Source of the DNA: Algisphaera agarilytica
GTDB taxonomy: Bacteria; Planctomycetota; Phycisphaerae; Phycisphaerales; Phycisphaeraceae
Reading direction: 5' to 3'
Assembly: GCF_014207595.1 (NCBI RefSeq)
Contig: NZ_JACHGY010000001.1
Span: forward strand, 3,292,836-3,356,835
DNA: 64,000 bases
Shown: positions 37,068 to 45,193 of the stretch, piece by piece
Position numbering within the stretch: the stretch's first letter is position 1
Layout of the letters: the number at the start of each line of letters is the position of its first letter
The notes under the pieces: model-generated
The model's input: the letters and a program-made list of their open reading frames with translations, nothing else
Told to the model about the DNA's origin: nothing
Database searches by the model: none
Made by a program: the position numbers and the translations under genes

Positions 37068-37355
37068 ATGGCATACATTGAAGCCACCGACATCGTGAAG
37101 AAGCCGCTCATCACCGAGAAGACCACCTGGGAATCCGGCGACCGCAACCGCTACTCGTTTGAAGTGGCGATGAAGGCCCGCAAGCCCCAGATCAAAGCGG
37201 CCATCGAGAAGCTCTACGGCGTCCGCGTCGAGCGCGTCTCGACCCAGATCCGCAAGGGCAAGTACTTCCGCACCCGCTTCGGCCCGGCCAAGAGCTCGGA
37301 CTGGAAGAAGGCCACCGTGCAGCTGCACGAAGAAGACCGCATCGAACTGTTCTAA
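37068..37355 (+). CDS. rplW: ribosomal protein L23
   Basis: uL23, at the tunnel exit, docking site for trigger factor and SRP. 95 residues with DIVKKPLITEKTT and a loop VSTQIRKGKYFRTRFG that is family-typical. The start at 37068 (MAYIEATDIV) lies 4 bases after the rplD stop; a 12-codon upstream extension overlaps rplD and is discarded. A long hairpin follows before rplB. Confidence 0.95.
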   Translation: MAYIEATDIVKKPLITEKTTWESGDRNRYSFEVAMKARKPQIKAAIEKLYGVRVERVSTQIRKGKYFRTRFGPAKSSDWKKATVQLHEEDRIELF

Positions 37356-37363
37356 TTAATCCG

Positions 37364-37413
37364 TTAGCCCTGGGCTCTGCCCAGGGACGTCCCCGGGCAA
37401 AGCCCAGGGCTAA
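37364..37413 (+). repeat. nested hairpin between rplW and rplB
   Basis: TTAGCCCTGGGCT (37364-37376) is perfectly complementary to 37401-37413, with a second TGCCC/GGGCA stem inside. It occupies nearly the whole gap and starts 9 bases after the rplW stop. It begins with TTAGCC, like the hairpins in later gaps of this operon. Confidence 0.7.
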
Positions 37414-37425
37414 AGGGCACTTACC

Positions 37426-38283
37426 ATGGCCATTCGCAACTACAAACCGACTACGCCCAGCCGGCGCGACGCTTCGGTCAACCTCTACTCCGAGGTGACC
37501 AAGACCAAGCCCGAGAAGACGCTCCTCTCCAAGAAGCGTAAGTTCGGCGGTCGCAACAACCAGGGCAAGATCACCGTCCAATCGCGCGGCGGTGGCAACA
37601 AGCAGCGTTACCGTCGGATCGACTTCGCTCGCAAGAAGGACGACATACAGGCGACCGTGGTCGGCATCGAATACGACCCCAACCGCTCGTCCAACATCGC
37701 TCTGCTCGAGTACGCCGACGGTGAAAAGCGTTATATCATCGCTCCCATCGGCCTGACCGACGGCATGACCGTCGTCTCCTCGGCCGAGAAGGCTGAGCCG
37801 GTCGTGGGCAACAGCATGCCGCTGGGCAAGATCCCCACCGGTCTGAACGTGCACTGCATCGAGCTGGTCCCCGGCAAGGGCGCTCAGCTCTGCCGCTCGG
37901 CGGGCACCTACGCTCGCCTGACCAACCGCGAAGGCCAATGGGCCACCCTCGTCTTCCCCTCGGGCGAAGTTCGTCAGGTGTCGGTCGAATGCCGGGCCAC
38001 CCTCGGCCAGGTTGGCAACACCGACCACAACAAGACCAGCCTGGGTAAGGCCGGTAAGTCCCGCCACCTCGGCAAGCGTCCCCACACCCGTGGTATGGCC
38101 AAGAACCACCACGAACACCCCATGGGCGGTGGTGACAATAAATCGTCGGGTAACCGTCCCCCCGCTCAGCGGTCCGGCACCCTCGCGAAGGGCGGCCGCA
38201 CCCGCAAGAACGGCAAGGCCTCGAACAAGCGGATCATCCGCCGCCGTGTCTCGAAGCGTTACGGTCAACTGAAACTCAAGTAA
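37426..38283 (+). CDS. rplB: ribosomal protein L2
   Basis: uL2, essential for subunit joining and peptidyl-transferase integrity. The 285-residue protein has the family N-terminus (RNYKPTTPSRR), KRYIIAPIGL, and the C-terminal GGG-type loop HPMGGGDNKSSGNRPP where the functionally important His lies within NHHEHPMGGG. A 12-base run (GGCTAAAGGGCA) with AAAGGG serves as ribosome-binding site. Confidence 0.97.
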   Translation: MAIRNYKPTTPSRRDASVNLYSEVTKTKPEKTLLSKKRKFGGRNNQGKITVQSRGGGNKQRYRRIDFARKKDDIQATVVGIEYDPNRSSNIALLEYADGEKRYIIAPIGLTDGMTVVSSAEKAEPVVGNSMPLGKIPTGLNVHCIELVPGKGAQLCRSAGTYARLTNREGQWATLVFPSGEVRQVSVECRATLGQVGNTDHNKTSLGKAGKSRHLGKRPHTRGMAKNHHEHPMGGGDNKSSGNRPPAQRSGTLAKGGRTRKNGKASNKRIIRRRVSKRYGQLKLK

Positions 38284-38340
38284 TCGGAAGCAAACCCGGT
38301 GTTTGGACGTTGAGCCAAACGCCTTCTACGGAACACCACC

Positions 38341-38631
38341 ATGCCACGCAGCCTCAAAAAAGGTCCCTACGTCGACTTCAAGCTCTACCGCAAGGTCGAG
38401 AAGCTGAACCAGATGGACCGCAAAGAGCCCATCAAGACCTGGGCCCGCAACTGCACCATCGTGCCCGAGTTCGTTGGCCACACCTTCCTGGTCCACAACG
38501 GCAAGGCTCACCTGAACGTGTTCGTCACCGAAGACATGGTCGGCCACAAGCTCGGCGAGTTCAGCCTGACCCGTATGTTCCGTTCGCACACCACCGGCAC
38601 CAAGGCCCAACGGGCCGCCATGGGTCGTTAA
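38341..38631 (+). CDS. rpsS: ribosomal protein S19
   Basis: uS19 of the 30S head, contacting S13 and tRNA. 96 residues: [33 protein letters not shown] and [17 protein letters not shown] are the standard signatures (FSLTR replacing the more common FAPTR). 57-base gap from rplB. Confidence 0.97.
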   Translation: MPRSLKKGPYVDFKLYRKVEKLNQMDRKEPIKTWARNCTIVPEFVGHTFLVHNGKAHLNVFVTEDMVGHKLGEFSLTRMFRSHTTGTKAQRAAMGR

Positions 38632-38649
38632 TCACACTGGAAACCACTT

Positions 38650-38670
38650 GCCGCTTGCGGCTTAGCCACG
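38650..38670 (+). repeat. GCCGC-TT-GCGGC hairpin before rplV, copy 1
   Basis: A GCCGC/GCGGC stem with two-base turn followed by TTAGCCACG. The same 21 bases recur with one change before rplQ (50904-50924). Confidence 0.65.
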
Positions 38671-38680
38671 AGAACAAGCA

Positions 38681-39010
38681 ATGCCTTACACCAACGTCCA
38701 CCGCATGGCCCGCATCAGCCCGCAGAAAGTTCGACTTGTCGTCGATCAGATCCGCGGCAAGAGCTACGCCGACGCCCTGACCACCCTCGAGCTCTCCAAG
38801 CTCCGTGCCGCCGTCCTGGTCAAGAACGCTCTGGTCGCCGCGTACAACAACGCCGACCAGGCCGAGGCCAACACCCGCAGCCTCAAGGTCAGCGAAGCCC
38901 GCGTCGATGCCGGCCCGACCATCAAGCGGTTCCAACCCAAAGACCGTGGCCGCGCTCACCCCATCCTGAAGCGCACCAGCCACATCACCGTGAGCGTCGA
39001 CGAAGCGTAA
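38681..39010 (+). CDS. rplV: ribosomal protein L22
   Basis: uL22, whose beta-hairpin lines the exit tunnel. The 109-residue sequence includes RMARISPQKVRLVVDQIRGK and the tunnel hairpin RFQPKDRGRAHPILKRTSHI. Length is normal. An RBS is weak (ACAAGCA), and the hairpin at 38650-38670 lies directly upstream. Confidence 0.96.
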   Translation: MPYTNVHRMARISPQKVRLVVDQIRGKSYADALTTLELSKLRAAVLVKNALVAAYNNADQAEANTRSLKVSEARVDAGPTIKRFQPKDRGRAHPILKRTSHITVSVDEA

Positions 39011-39040
39011 ACCGACCCGGACGTAAAAGAACCTGATCCC

Positions 39041-39069
39041 GTTTAGCCGTCGATCGCAGATCGACGCTC
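39041..39069 (+). repeat. TTTAGCC hairpin, copy before rpsC
   Basis: GTTTAGC, then the perfect 8-bp stem CGTCGATC/GATCGACG (39048-39055, 39059-39066) closed by loop GCA, then CTC. It lies in the 80-base gap between rplV and rpsC. Confidence 0.85.
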
Positions 39070-39090
39070 CCGAAACGAAAGAGACCCACC

Positions 39091-39798
39091 ATGGGACAAA
39101 AAGTACACCCCTTCGGCTTCCGCGTCGGCATCACCGAAGCTCACCGCAGCCGCTGGTACGCACCGACCAAGGCCTTCTACGGCGAACTGCTCATCGAGGA
39201 CCAGCGCATCCGCAACTACCTCGACAAGCAACTCAACCGTAAGCCCCCGTTCGCGGCCGTGTCCGACATCCACATCGAGCGCACCCGCGAAGAGCTGAAG
39301 ATCATCATCAAGACCGCTCGCCCCGGCTTGGTCATCGGCCCCAAGGGCGCCGAGATCGACCGCCTCACCGGCGACCTGCAGCACCTGACCGGCCGTAACG
39401 TGTCGATCAACTGCATCGAAGTCAGCAACCCCGACGCCGACTCGAAGCTCGTCGCCGAGTCGATCGCCGAGCAGCTCGCCAAGCGGGCCAGCTTCCGCCG
39501 CGTCATGAAGATGAAGGCCGAAGCCGCGATGACCGCCGGTGCCAAGGGTGTGAAGATCATGCTCTCGGGCCGCCTGGGTGGCCACGAAATGAGCCGCAGC
39601 GAAGACATCCGCATGGGTGCGATTCCGCTGCAGACCCTTCAGGCTGAGATCGACTACGGCTTCGCCGAGTCGAACACCACCTACGGCATCATCGGTGTCA
39701 AGGTGTGGATCTACAAGGGCATGTACCACGAAGTCGCCGAAGGCGAAATCGAATCCAAAGCCGCCGGTGCCCGTCCCCGTGCCCGTGGCCGCCGTTAA
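39091..39798 (+). CDS. rpsC: ribosomal protein S3
   Basis: uS3 of the 30S mRNA entry site. 235 residues with GQKVHPFGFRVGI at the N-terminus, a KH domain (GPKGAEIDRLTGDLQ, in place of the usual GxxG register PKG), and SGRLGGHEMSRSEDIRMG. The C-terminal RPRARGRR tail is basic. Gene flanked by TTTAGCC hairpins on both sides. Confidence 0.97.
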   Translation: MGQKVHPFGFRVGITEAHRSRWYAPTKAFYGELLIEDQRIRNYLDKQLNRKPPFAAVSDIHIERTREELKIIIKTARPGLVIGPKGAEIDRLTGDLQHLTGRNVSINCIEVSNPDADSKLVAESIAEQLAKRASFRRVMKMKAEAAMTAGAKGVKIMLSGRLGGHEMSRSEDIRMGAIPLQTLQAEIDYGFAESNTTYGIIGVKVWIYKGMYHEVAEGEIESKAAGARPRARGRR

Positions 39799-39821
39799 TC
39801 GAAACTGAAACGAACCGAATT

Positions 39822-39850
39822 GTTTAGTCGTCGATCATTGATCGACGCTC
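39822..39850 (+). repeat. TTTAGCC hairpin, copy before rplP
   Basis: GTTTAGT, stem CGTCGATC/GATCGACG (39829-39836, 39840-39847), loop ATT, then CTC. It lies in the 68-base gap between rpsC and rplP. Confidence 0.85.
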
Positions 39851-39866
39851 CCAACGGAGCAACCCG

Positions 39867-40286
39867 ATGCCTCTTCTTCCCAAACGCGTCAAATTCCGCA
39901 AGCAGCAACGCGGCACCCTCAAGGGCAACGCCCAGCGTGGCAACAAGGTCTCGTTCGGCGACTACGCCCTGCAAGTCACCGAAGGTGGCTGGCTGACCGC
40001 CCGTCAGATCGAGGCCGGCCGTATCGCCGCTCGTCAGTACGTCGCCCGTGAAGGCAAGCTGTTTGTCCGCGTCTTCCCCGACAAGCCGATCTCCAAGAAG
40101 CCTCTGGAGCAACGGATGGGTAAGGGTAAGGCCGAGCCCGAGTACTGGGTGGCCCGCGTGAAGCCCGGCACCGTGGTGTACGAGCTGGCCGGCGTCCCCC
40201 GCGACATCGCCAAGAAGGCGTTCGTCCGCGTGGCTCACAAGCTGCCGTTCAAGTGCCGCTTCGTGGAGCGTCGTAACCACCTTTGA
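39867..40286 (+). CDS. rplP: ribosomal protein L16
   Basis: uL16 of the A-site region of 50S. 139 residues: [15 protein letters not shown]-like start (here [13 protein letters not shown]), [12 protein letters not shown], and [20 protein letters not shown], the rRNA-contacting loop. A CAACGGAG site precedes the ATG. Confidence 0.97.
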   Translation: MPLLPKRVKFRKQQRGTLKGNAQRGNKVSFGDYALQVTEGGWLTARQIEAGRIAARQYVAREGKLFVRVFPDKPISKKPLEQRMGKGKAEPEYWVARVKPGTVVYELAGVPRDIAKKAFVRVAHKLPFKCRFVERRNHL

Positions 40287-40300
40287 TCCCTGCATAAAGC

Positions 40301-40317
40301 CGCGGATGCCATCCGCG
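40301..40317 (+). repeat. hairpin before rpmC, same architecture with different stem
   Basis: AAAGC followed by CGCGGAT, loop GCC and ATCCGCG (7-bp stem), then ATC. Same place and 3-base loop as the TTTAGCC hairpins, but a different stem sequence. Confidence 0.6.
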
Positions 40318-40333
40318 ATCTTGGAACCGAACC

Positions 40334-40543
40334 ATGAAAGCCAACGAAGTCCACAAAATGAGCGACGCCGAGCTGGTCGAAACCGTCGGCCAACTGCGCA
40401 GCCGCCTCTTCGAGCTCCGCACCCAGTCGGTGACCGAGAAGCTCGAGAACCCCAAGGAGCTGGGCAACATCCGTCGTGACATCGCCCGTGTGCTCACCGA
40501 AAAACGTACCCGCGAAATCGCATCGACCCAGGAGTCGAACTAA
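40334..40543 (+). CDS. rpmC: ribosomal protein L29
   Basis: uL29, a two-helix protein at the tunnel exit. 69 residues with the family pattern EVHKMSDAELVETVGQL, LRTQSVTEKLENPKEL and IRRDIARVLTEKR. Three bases separate its stop from the rpsQ ATG, so the two are probably translationally coupled. Confidence 0.95.
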   Translation: MKANEVHKMSDAELVETVGQLRSRLFELRTQSVTEKLENPKELGNIRRDIARVLTEKRTREIASTQESN

Positions 40544-40546
40544 GCC

Positions 40547-40891
40547 ATGACCACCGAAACCCCCACCAACGATCGTCCGCTGCTCGGTACCAAGGTCGGC
40601 GTCGTCACCAGTGATAAGCGTGACAAGACCCGCACCGTGGCCGTGGCCTACAAGGTTCAGCACCCCAAGTACGGCAAGTTCATCAAGAAGACCCAGAAGT
40701 TCCAGGTCCACGATGAGCAGAACGACTGTAAAGAAGGCGACCGCGTCCGCATCGCCCGCTGCCGTCCGCTGAGCAAGACCAAGAGCTGGCGTCTGGTGGA
40801 AGTCGTTGAGTCGGCCCTCCCCCCGGTCACCAACGTGCCCGCCCCCGAAATCGAAGAACTCGCCCCCGCCGCCGAAGAGTCGGCTGAGTAA
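40547..40891 (+). CDS. rpsQ: ribosomal protein S17 with acidic C-terminal extension
   Basis: uS17, a primary 16S rRNA-binding protein. Family core at residues 14-90 ([43 protein letters not shown]). At 114 residues it is about 30 longer than usual; the extra C-terminus is Ala/Pro/Glu-rich ([16 protein letters not shown]). A short N-terminal extension is also present. Confidence 0.95.
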   Translation: MTTETPTNDRPLLGTKVGVVTSDKRDKTRTVAVAYKVQHPKYGKFIKKTQKFQVHDEQNDCKEGDRVRIARCRPLSKTKSWRLVEVVESALPPVTNVPAPEIEELAPAAEESAE

Positions 40892-40903
40892 GCAACCCTT
40901 AAC

Positions 40904-40932
40904 GTTTAGCCGTCGATCGACGATCGACGCTC
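40904..40932 (+). repeat. TTTAGCC hairpin, copy before rplN
   Basis: GTTTAGC, stem CGTCGATC/GATCGACG (40911-40918, 40922-40929), loop GAC, then CTC. It fills most of the 70-base gap between rpsQ and rplN. Confidence 0.85.
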
Positions 40933-40961
40933 TCCCCGGCAAGACCGGCAGGAAGTAAGTC

Positions 40962-41348
40962 ATGATCCAAGTTGAATCCAGAGTCGATGTGGCCGACAAC
41001 TCCGGCGCCAAGATCGCTTACGTGATCCGCGTCCTGGGGACCTCGACCGCCCGTGGCAAGACCACCCGGCCGACCGCGACCGTGGGCGACAAAGTCGTCT
41101 GCTCGGTGAAGAAGTCCCTGCCCGGCAGCGACATGAAGACCGGCACGATCGTCAAGGGTGTCGTCGTCCGCACGAACTACCCCGTGCGTCGTAAGGACGG
41201 CAGCTACGTCCGCTTCGACAAGAACGCGATCGTCCTCATCGACGACGAAGGCAACCCCCGCGGTACCCGCATCTTCGGTGCGGTCGCCCGTGAGCTGCGT
41301 GAACAGAACTACATGAAGATCGTTTCCCTCGCGACGGAGGTCGTGTAA
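40962..41348 (+). CDS. rplN: ribosomal protein L14
   Basis: uL14 at the subunit interface. 128 residues: [36 protein letters not shown] and [14 protein letters not shown] are family signatures. Slightly longer than the usual 122. GGCAGGAAG upstream is a good ribosome-binding site. Confidence 0.97.
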   Translation: MIQVESRVDVADNSGAKIAYVIRVLGTSTARGKTTRPTATVGDKVVCSVKKSLPGSDMKTGTIVKGVVVRTNYPVRRKDGSYVRFDKNAIVLIDDEGNPRGTRIFGAVARELREQNYMKIVSLATEVV

Positions 41349-41377
41349 GCCCTTAGCGGTTTTACGAAAGAACAGCC

Positions 41378-41728
41378 ATGCCAAGACACATCCGCAAAGG
41401 CGACAACGTGATCGTTCGCACCGGCAAGGACAAGGGCCGTACCGGCGAAGTCCTCCGCGTCCTGACTGACAAGCAAGACCCCGGCGCCGAGCGCGTCGTG
41501 GTCAAGGGCGTCAACGTCCGTGTGAAGCACATCAAGCCCAGCCAAGCCAACCCGCAGGGCGGCACCGTCAGCCTGGAGATGCCCATCCACATCTCCAACG
41601 TCAGCCCCGTCGACAACGCCGGCAAAGCCACCCGCGTCCGCTACGAAACCAAGGACGACGGCAGCAAGATCCGCGTCGCCGCGACCACCGGCGAGCAGAT
41701 CGGCCCCGAACTGAAGAAGGCTAAATAA
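41378..41728 (+). CDS. rplX: ribosomal protein L24
   Basis: uL24, an assembly initiator of 50S. 116 residues: HIRKGDNVIVRTGKDKGRTG (KOW motif), NVRVKHIKPSQANPQGG and SNVSPVDNAGKATRVRYE. 29-base gap from rplN. Confidence 0.96.
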   Translation: MPRHIRKGDNVIVRTGKDKGRTGEVLRVLTDKQDPGAERVVVKGVNVRVKHIKPSQANPQGGTVSLEMPIHISNVSPVDNAGKATRVRYETKDDGSKIRVAATTGEQIGPELKKAK

Positions 41729-41738
41729 CCAGACACCC

Positions 41739-41767
41739 GTTTAGCCGTCGATCGTTGATCGACGCTC
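41739..41767 (+). repeat. TTTAGCC hairpin, copy before rplE
   Basis: GTTTAGC, stem CGTCGATC/GATCGACG (41746-41753, 41757-41764), loop GTT, then CTC. It lies in the 58-base gap between rplX and rplE. Confidence 0.85.
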
Positions 41768-41786
41768 TCAAGAAAGAGAACACACC

Positions 41787-42359
41787 ATGCCTCCTCGCAT
41801 GCAAGAAAAATTCAACGGCCCCGTGACCGAGAAGATCAAGGCCGAGTCCGGCATCACCAACCCCATGGCGATGCCCAAGCTCGACAAGATCGTCGTCAGC
41901 GTGGGTATGGGTAAGCTCATCGAGGGCACCAAGCTCAACGCCCGTGCCAAGGAACAGGTCGTCAAGGACCTGGCCCTGATCACCGGCCAGAAGCCCATCA
42001 TGACCGTCGCCAAGAAATCCGTGGCGAACTTCAAGGTCCGTGCGGGCTACGAGAACGGTGCGATGGTCACCCTCCGCGGCCCCCGCATGTGGGAATTCTT
42101 TGATCGCCTGGTCAGCCTGGCCATGCCCCGCATCAAGGACTTCCGCGGCTTCAAGGACAAGTCGTTCGACGGCCGTGGCAGCTACTCGTTCGGTCTAACC
42201 GAGCAGGGCATCTTCCCCGAAGTCGACATGGCCAACGCCCAGCACACCTTCGGCATGCACATGACCCTGGTGTTCAAGAACTCCACCGATGAGATCAGCC
42301 GCGTGGCTCTGGCCGAGCTCGGCTTCCCCTTCGTCAAGCCCGAAAAGAAGAACGGCTGA
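41787..42359 (+). CDS. rplE: ribosomal protein L5
   Basis: uL5 of the central protuberance, binds 5S rRNA. 190 residues with MPKLDKIVVSVGMG, GQKPIMTVAKKSVANFKVR, MVTLRGPRMWEFFDRL and GLTEQGIFPEVD. RBS AAAGAGAA. Normal length and order. Confidence 0.97.
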   Translation: MPPRMQEKFNGPVTEKIKAESGITNPMAMPKLDKIVVSVGMGKLIEGTKLNARAKEQVVKDLALITGQKPIMTVAKKSVANFKVRAGYENGAMVTLRGPRMWEFFDRLVSLAMPRIKDFRGFKDKSFDGRGSYSFGLTEQGIFPEVDMANAQHTFGMHMTLVFKNSTDEISRVALAELGFPFVKPEKKNG

Positions 42360-42410
42360 ACCGAACCTGATTTTTAACCGCCGTGACGCACGGCCGAATG
42401 AGACAAGACT

Positions 42411-42680
42411 ATGTCCTCAAAATCCACCATCGTCCGCAACGAACGGATCGCCAAGACCGTCGCCAAGTACGCCGAGAAGCGTAAGCAGCTCAAGAAGGAA
42501 GGCAACTACGCCGCCCTCGCGCAGCTGCCCCGCGACGCGAGCCCGACCCGGCTCCGCAACCTGTGTGCCCTGACCGGCCGCAGCCGCAGCGTCTACCGCA
42601 AGTTCAAGCTTTCCCGCATCAAGCTGCGTGAACTCGCCCTCGAAGGCAAGGTTCCCGGCATGCGTAAATCGTCCTGGTAA
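42411..42680 (+). CDS. rpsN: ribosomal protein S14 (zinc-independent form)
   Basis: uS14 of the 30S head. 89 residues: the long, zinc-free type, with [38 protein letters not shown] and [22 protein letters not shown]; there is only one Cys and no CxxC pair. Gap of 51 bases from rplE. Confidence 0.96.
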   Translation: MSSKSTIVRNERIAKTVAKYAEKRKQLKKEGNYAALAQLPRDASPTRLRNLCALTGRSRSVYRKFKLSRIKLRELALEGKVPGMRKSSW

Positions 42681-42707
42681 GTCCGCAAGGAAACTCCCAG
42701 GTTCACC

Positions 42708-42729
42708 CGCCGATCAATGTGAATCGGCG
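42708..42729 (+). repeat. additional hairpin in the rpsN-rpsH gap
   Basis: CGCCGAT (42708-42714) pairs with ATCGGCG (42723-42729) over an 8-base loop. It lies immediately upstream of the diverged TTTAGCC hairpin. Confidence 0.6.
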
Positions 42730-42736
42730 ACCCAAC

Positions 42737-42765
42737 GTTTAGCCGTCGGCCAATGACCGACGCAT
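42737..42765 (+). repeat. TTTAGCC hairpin, diverged copy before rpsH
   Basis: GTTTAGC, then CGTCGG and CCGACG arms (42744-42749, 42757-42762) around CCAATGAC. Compared with the other copies, the stem A-T pair has become G-C on both sides. Confidence 0.75.
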
Positions 42766-42788
42766 CCCTCAGAACGAGAAGAACAAGT

Positions 42789-43187
42789 ATGGCTCTCAGC
42801 GACCCTATCGCCGACATGCTCAACCGCCTCCGCAACGCCTCGCGCAACGGCTTCGCCACCGTCGACTGCCGCAACTCGAAGGTCTGTGCGGGCATCGCCG
42901 CCGCTCTGCAGCACGAAGGCTACGTCAACGGCCACACCGTCATCGACGACGGCCGCCAAGGCATCCTCCGTGTCGAACTCCGCTACGGCCCCAACGGCGA
43001 GAAGCTGTTCCACACCATGAAGCGCGAGTCGAAGCCCGGCTGCCGCGTCTACACCAAGGTCGCCGACCTGCCCCGTCCCCTAGCCGGCCTGGGCGTCTGC
43101 ATCCTCACCACCCCCAAGGGTGTGCTGTCCGACCGTCAGTGCCGCGAACAAAACGTCGGCGGCGAGATGATCTGCACCGTCGAGTAA
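42789..43187 (+). CDS. rpsH: ribosomal protein S8
   Basis: uS8, a primary 16S rRNA binder; in E. coli a translational repressor of the spc operon. 132 residues with SDPIADMLNRLRNA, SKPGCRVYT, LGVCILTTPKGVLSDRQCRE and GGEMICTVE. The start at 42789 removes 12 codons that lie inside the hairpin region. Confidence 0.96.
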   Translation: MALSDPIADMLNRLRNASRNGFATVDCRNSKVCAGIAAALQHEGYVNGHTVIDDGRQGILRVELRYGPNGEKLFHTMKRESKPGCRVYTKVADLPRPLAGLGVCILTTPKGVLSDRQCREQNVGGEMICTVE

Positions 43188-43258
43188 TCCAAATTATTCA
43201 ACCCACGTTTTGCATTAAGGCGAAACATACAGACGCCTGAAAGAAACGAGAGAACACT

Positions 43259-43810
43259 ATGTCACGTATCGGTAAAAAACCTGTCGACCTCGCCGGCGCC
43301 ACCGTCAAAGTCAACGGCCGTGAAATCTCGGTCAACGGCAAGGGTGGCACCCTGACCATGGAACACCGCCCCGAGGTGTCGGTCCGCGTCGATGAAGAAG
43401 CCAAGCAAGTCGTCGTCGAGCGTGACGGCGACTCTCGCACCGCCAAGGCGATGCACGGCCTGACCCGCTCGCTGATCGCCAACATGATCGAAGGCGTCAC
43501 CAAGGGCTACGAAGTCAACATGGAAGTCCACGGCGTGGGCTACGGCGCCACCGTCCAGGGCAACAAGGTCAACCTGAAGCTCGGCTTCGCCGACACCCGT
43601 GTCGTGCCGATTCCCGCAGGTGTCACCGTTGAAGCCAAGAGCAGCTCGAACCTCACCGAGGTCAGCGTCAAGGGCATCGACAAGCAGCTCGTCGGCCAAA
43701 CCGCCGCAGCGATGCGTCAACACCGCAAACCCGAGCCCTACAACGGCAAGGGCGTCCACTACAAGGGCGAGCAGATCATCCGCAAGCAAGGCAAGGCCTT
43801 CGGCAGCTAA
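43259..43810 (+). CDS. rplF: ribosomal protein L6
   Basis: uL6 near the sarcin-ricin loop. 183 residues: [29 protein letters not shown] and the C-terminal [20 protein letters not shown]. An AACGAGAGAA stretch serves as RBS. Small AGGCG/CGCCT stem in the upstream gap. Confidence 0.97.
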   Translation: MSRIGKKPVDLAGATVKVNGREISVNGKGGTLTMEHRPEVSVRVDEEAKQVVVERDGDSRTAKAMHGLTRSLIANMIEGVTKGYEVNMEVHGVGYGATVQGNKVNLKLGFADTRVVPIPAGVTVEAKSSSNLTEVSVKGIDKQLVGQTAAAMRQHRKPEPYNGKGVHYKGEQIIRKQGKAFGS

Positions 43811-43884
43811 TCAAAACGATATTTTTCTCCTCCAAGCCGTGGGCTGCGGAGCAACCCGACAACGCCCCGGATCGGATATCAATC

Positions 43885-44241
43885 ATGGAAAAGAACAAAC
43901 TCAAAACCCTCCGCCGCACCCGCCGCAAGACCGGCATCCGCAAGCGCATCTTCGGCAGCCCCGAGCAGCCGCGCCTGTCGATCTTCCGCAGCAGCAAGCA
44001 CGTCTACGCCCAGGTCATCGACGATTTCGCCGGCAAGACCCTGGCCGAGGCCAGCACCGTGTCGGCCAAGCTCGAGAAGGGCTGCACCACCGAAGCCGCC
44101 GCTGAAGTGGGCAAAGCCATCGCCGAGAAGGCCAAGGCCGCCGGCATCGAAACCGTCGCGTTCGACCGCAACGGCTTCCGCTACCACGGCCGCGTGAAGG
44201 CCCTGGCCGACGCCGCCCGTGAGGGTGGCCTGAAGTTCTGA
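43885..44241 (+). CDS. rplR: ribosomal protein L18
   Basis: uL18, which binds 5S rRNA with L5. 118 residues: [38 protein letters not shown], and [20 protein letters not shown]. 74-base gap from rplF. Confidence 0.96.
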   Translation: MEKNKLKTLRRTRRKTGIRKRIFGSPEQPRLSIFRSSKHVYAQVIDDFAGKTLAEASTVSAKLEKGCTTEAAAEVGKAIAEKAKAAGIETVAFDRNGFRYHGRVKALADAAREGGLKF

Positions 44242-44344
44242 TTTTTCCGGACGCCAACGCGTCTAAACATTCACAGAAAGCCCTGCGTCAGAGACCAGGC
44301 AAGTCCGTCCCGGCGAATGCTGGGGAAACCAAGAAAGAAACCCA

Positions 44345-45115
44345 ATGGCTGAATTCCTCGAAGATTCCAACGCACTCGAATCGACCACCGTCGCGATTAA
44401 CCGGACCGCCACCACGGTCAAGGGCGGCCGCCGCATGAGCTTCTCGGCCCTCGTGGTCGTGGGCGACCGCAACGGCAACGTCGGCGTCGGCTACGGCAAG
44501 GGCCGTGGCGTTCCCGCCGCGATCGAAAAATCGCAGAAGGACGCGAAGAAGAACCTCTTCGCCGTCAAGCTCCGTGCCGGCACCCTGCCCCACGAAGTGA
44601 AGGGACGTTCGTGTGCGTCGTCCGTCAAGCTGATCCCCGCCGCGCCCGGTACCGGTGTTATCGCCGGTGGTACCGTCCGTGCGGTGCTCGAGATGGCTGG
44701 CGTGAAGGACTGCCTGACCAAGGCCTACGGCTCGACCAACAAGATCAACCTCTGCCGTGCGGTGATCGATGCCCTGAAGCACCTGCGGACCCGTGAAGAG
44801 ATCGCGGCCCTGCGTGGTGTGGACATCGAGTCCAGCACCGTCGACGAAATGCTCTCCGCTGCGAAGCGTTTCATGACCGAGGCCGAAACCACGACCTCGA
44901 AGACCAAGGCCGTCGCCCCGACCAACACCGTGGGCAAGGGCAAGGGCAAGGGCGGTCGTCGCGACCGCAACGACCGCGGCGGCAAGAAGCCCGAAGCTGC
45001 ACCGGCCCCCGCCGAAGCTGAAGGCGGCGTCGCCGTCGCCGAGGCTCCCGCCCCGGAAGCCGCTCCCGAAGCCCCGGCCGCCGAGGCTCCCGCACCCGAA
45101 GAAAAGTCTGAGTAA
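44345..45115 (+). CDS. rpsE: ribosomal protein S5 with long acidic C-terminal tail
   Basis: uS5 at the mRNA entry channel, involved in decoding fidelity. Core residues 10-170 contain VVVGDRNGNVGVGYGKGR, RAVLEMAGVKDCLTKAYGST. The protein is 256 residues against the usual 165-170; residues 175-256 are a basic patch (KGKGKGGRRDRNDRGGKK) followed by an Ala/Pro/Glu-rich acidic tail. In E. coli the following gene is rpmD (L30); here rplO follows directly after 78 bases. Confidence 0.95.
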   Translation: MAEFLEDSNALESTTVAINRTATTVKGGRRMSFSALVVVGDRNGNVGVGYGKGRGVPAAIEKSQKDAKKNLFAVKLRAGTLPHEVKGRSCASSVKLIPAAPGTGVIAGGTVRAVLEMAGVKDCLTKAYGSTNKINLCRAVIDALKHLRTREEIAALRGVDIESSTVDEMLSAAKRFMTEAETTTSKTKAVAPTNTVGKGKGKGGRRDRNDRGGKKPEAAPAPAEAEGGVAVAEAPAPEAAPEAPAAEAPAPEEKSE

Positions 45116-45193
45116 GTTCTCGTAATTGCAACCCGCCGTTGGGCTAAGCTCAACGCCACCCCGGCACGACGCCGGCCCCCGGAGTAATCCGCC

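Noticed and set aside
39041-42765. Repeated hairpins as a CRISPR array
   Set aside because: The units are separated by whole ribosomal genes rather than short spacers, and there are no cas genes.
45116-45193. Hidden rpmD (L30) between rpsE and rplO
   Set aside because: The 78-base gap is too short for the 58-60-residue protein and contains no similar sequence.
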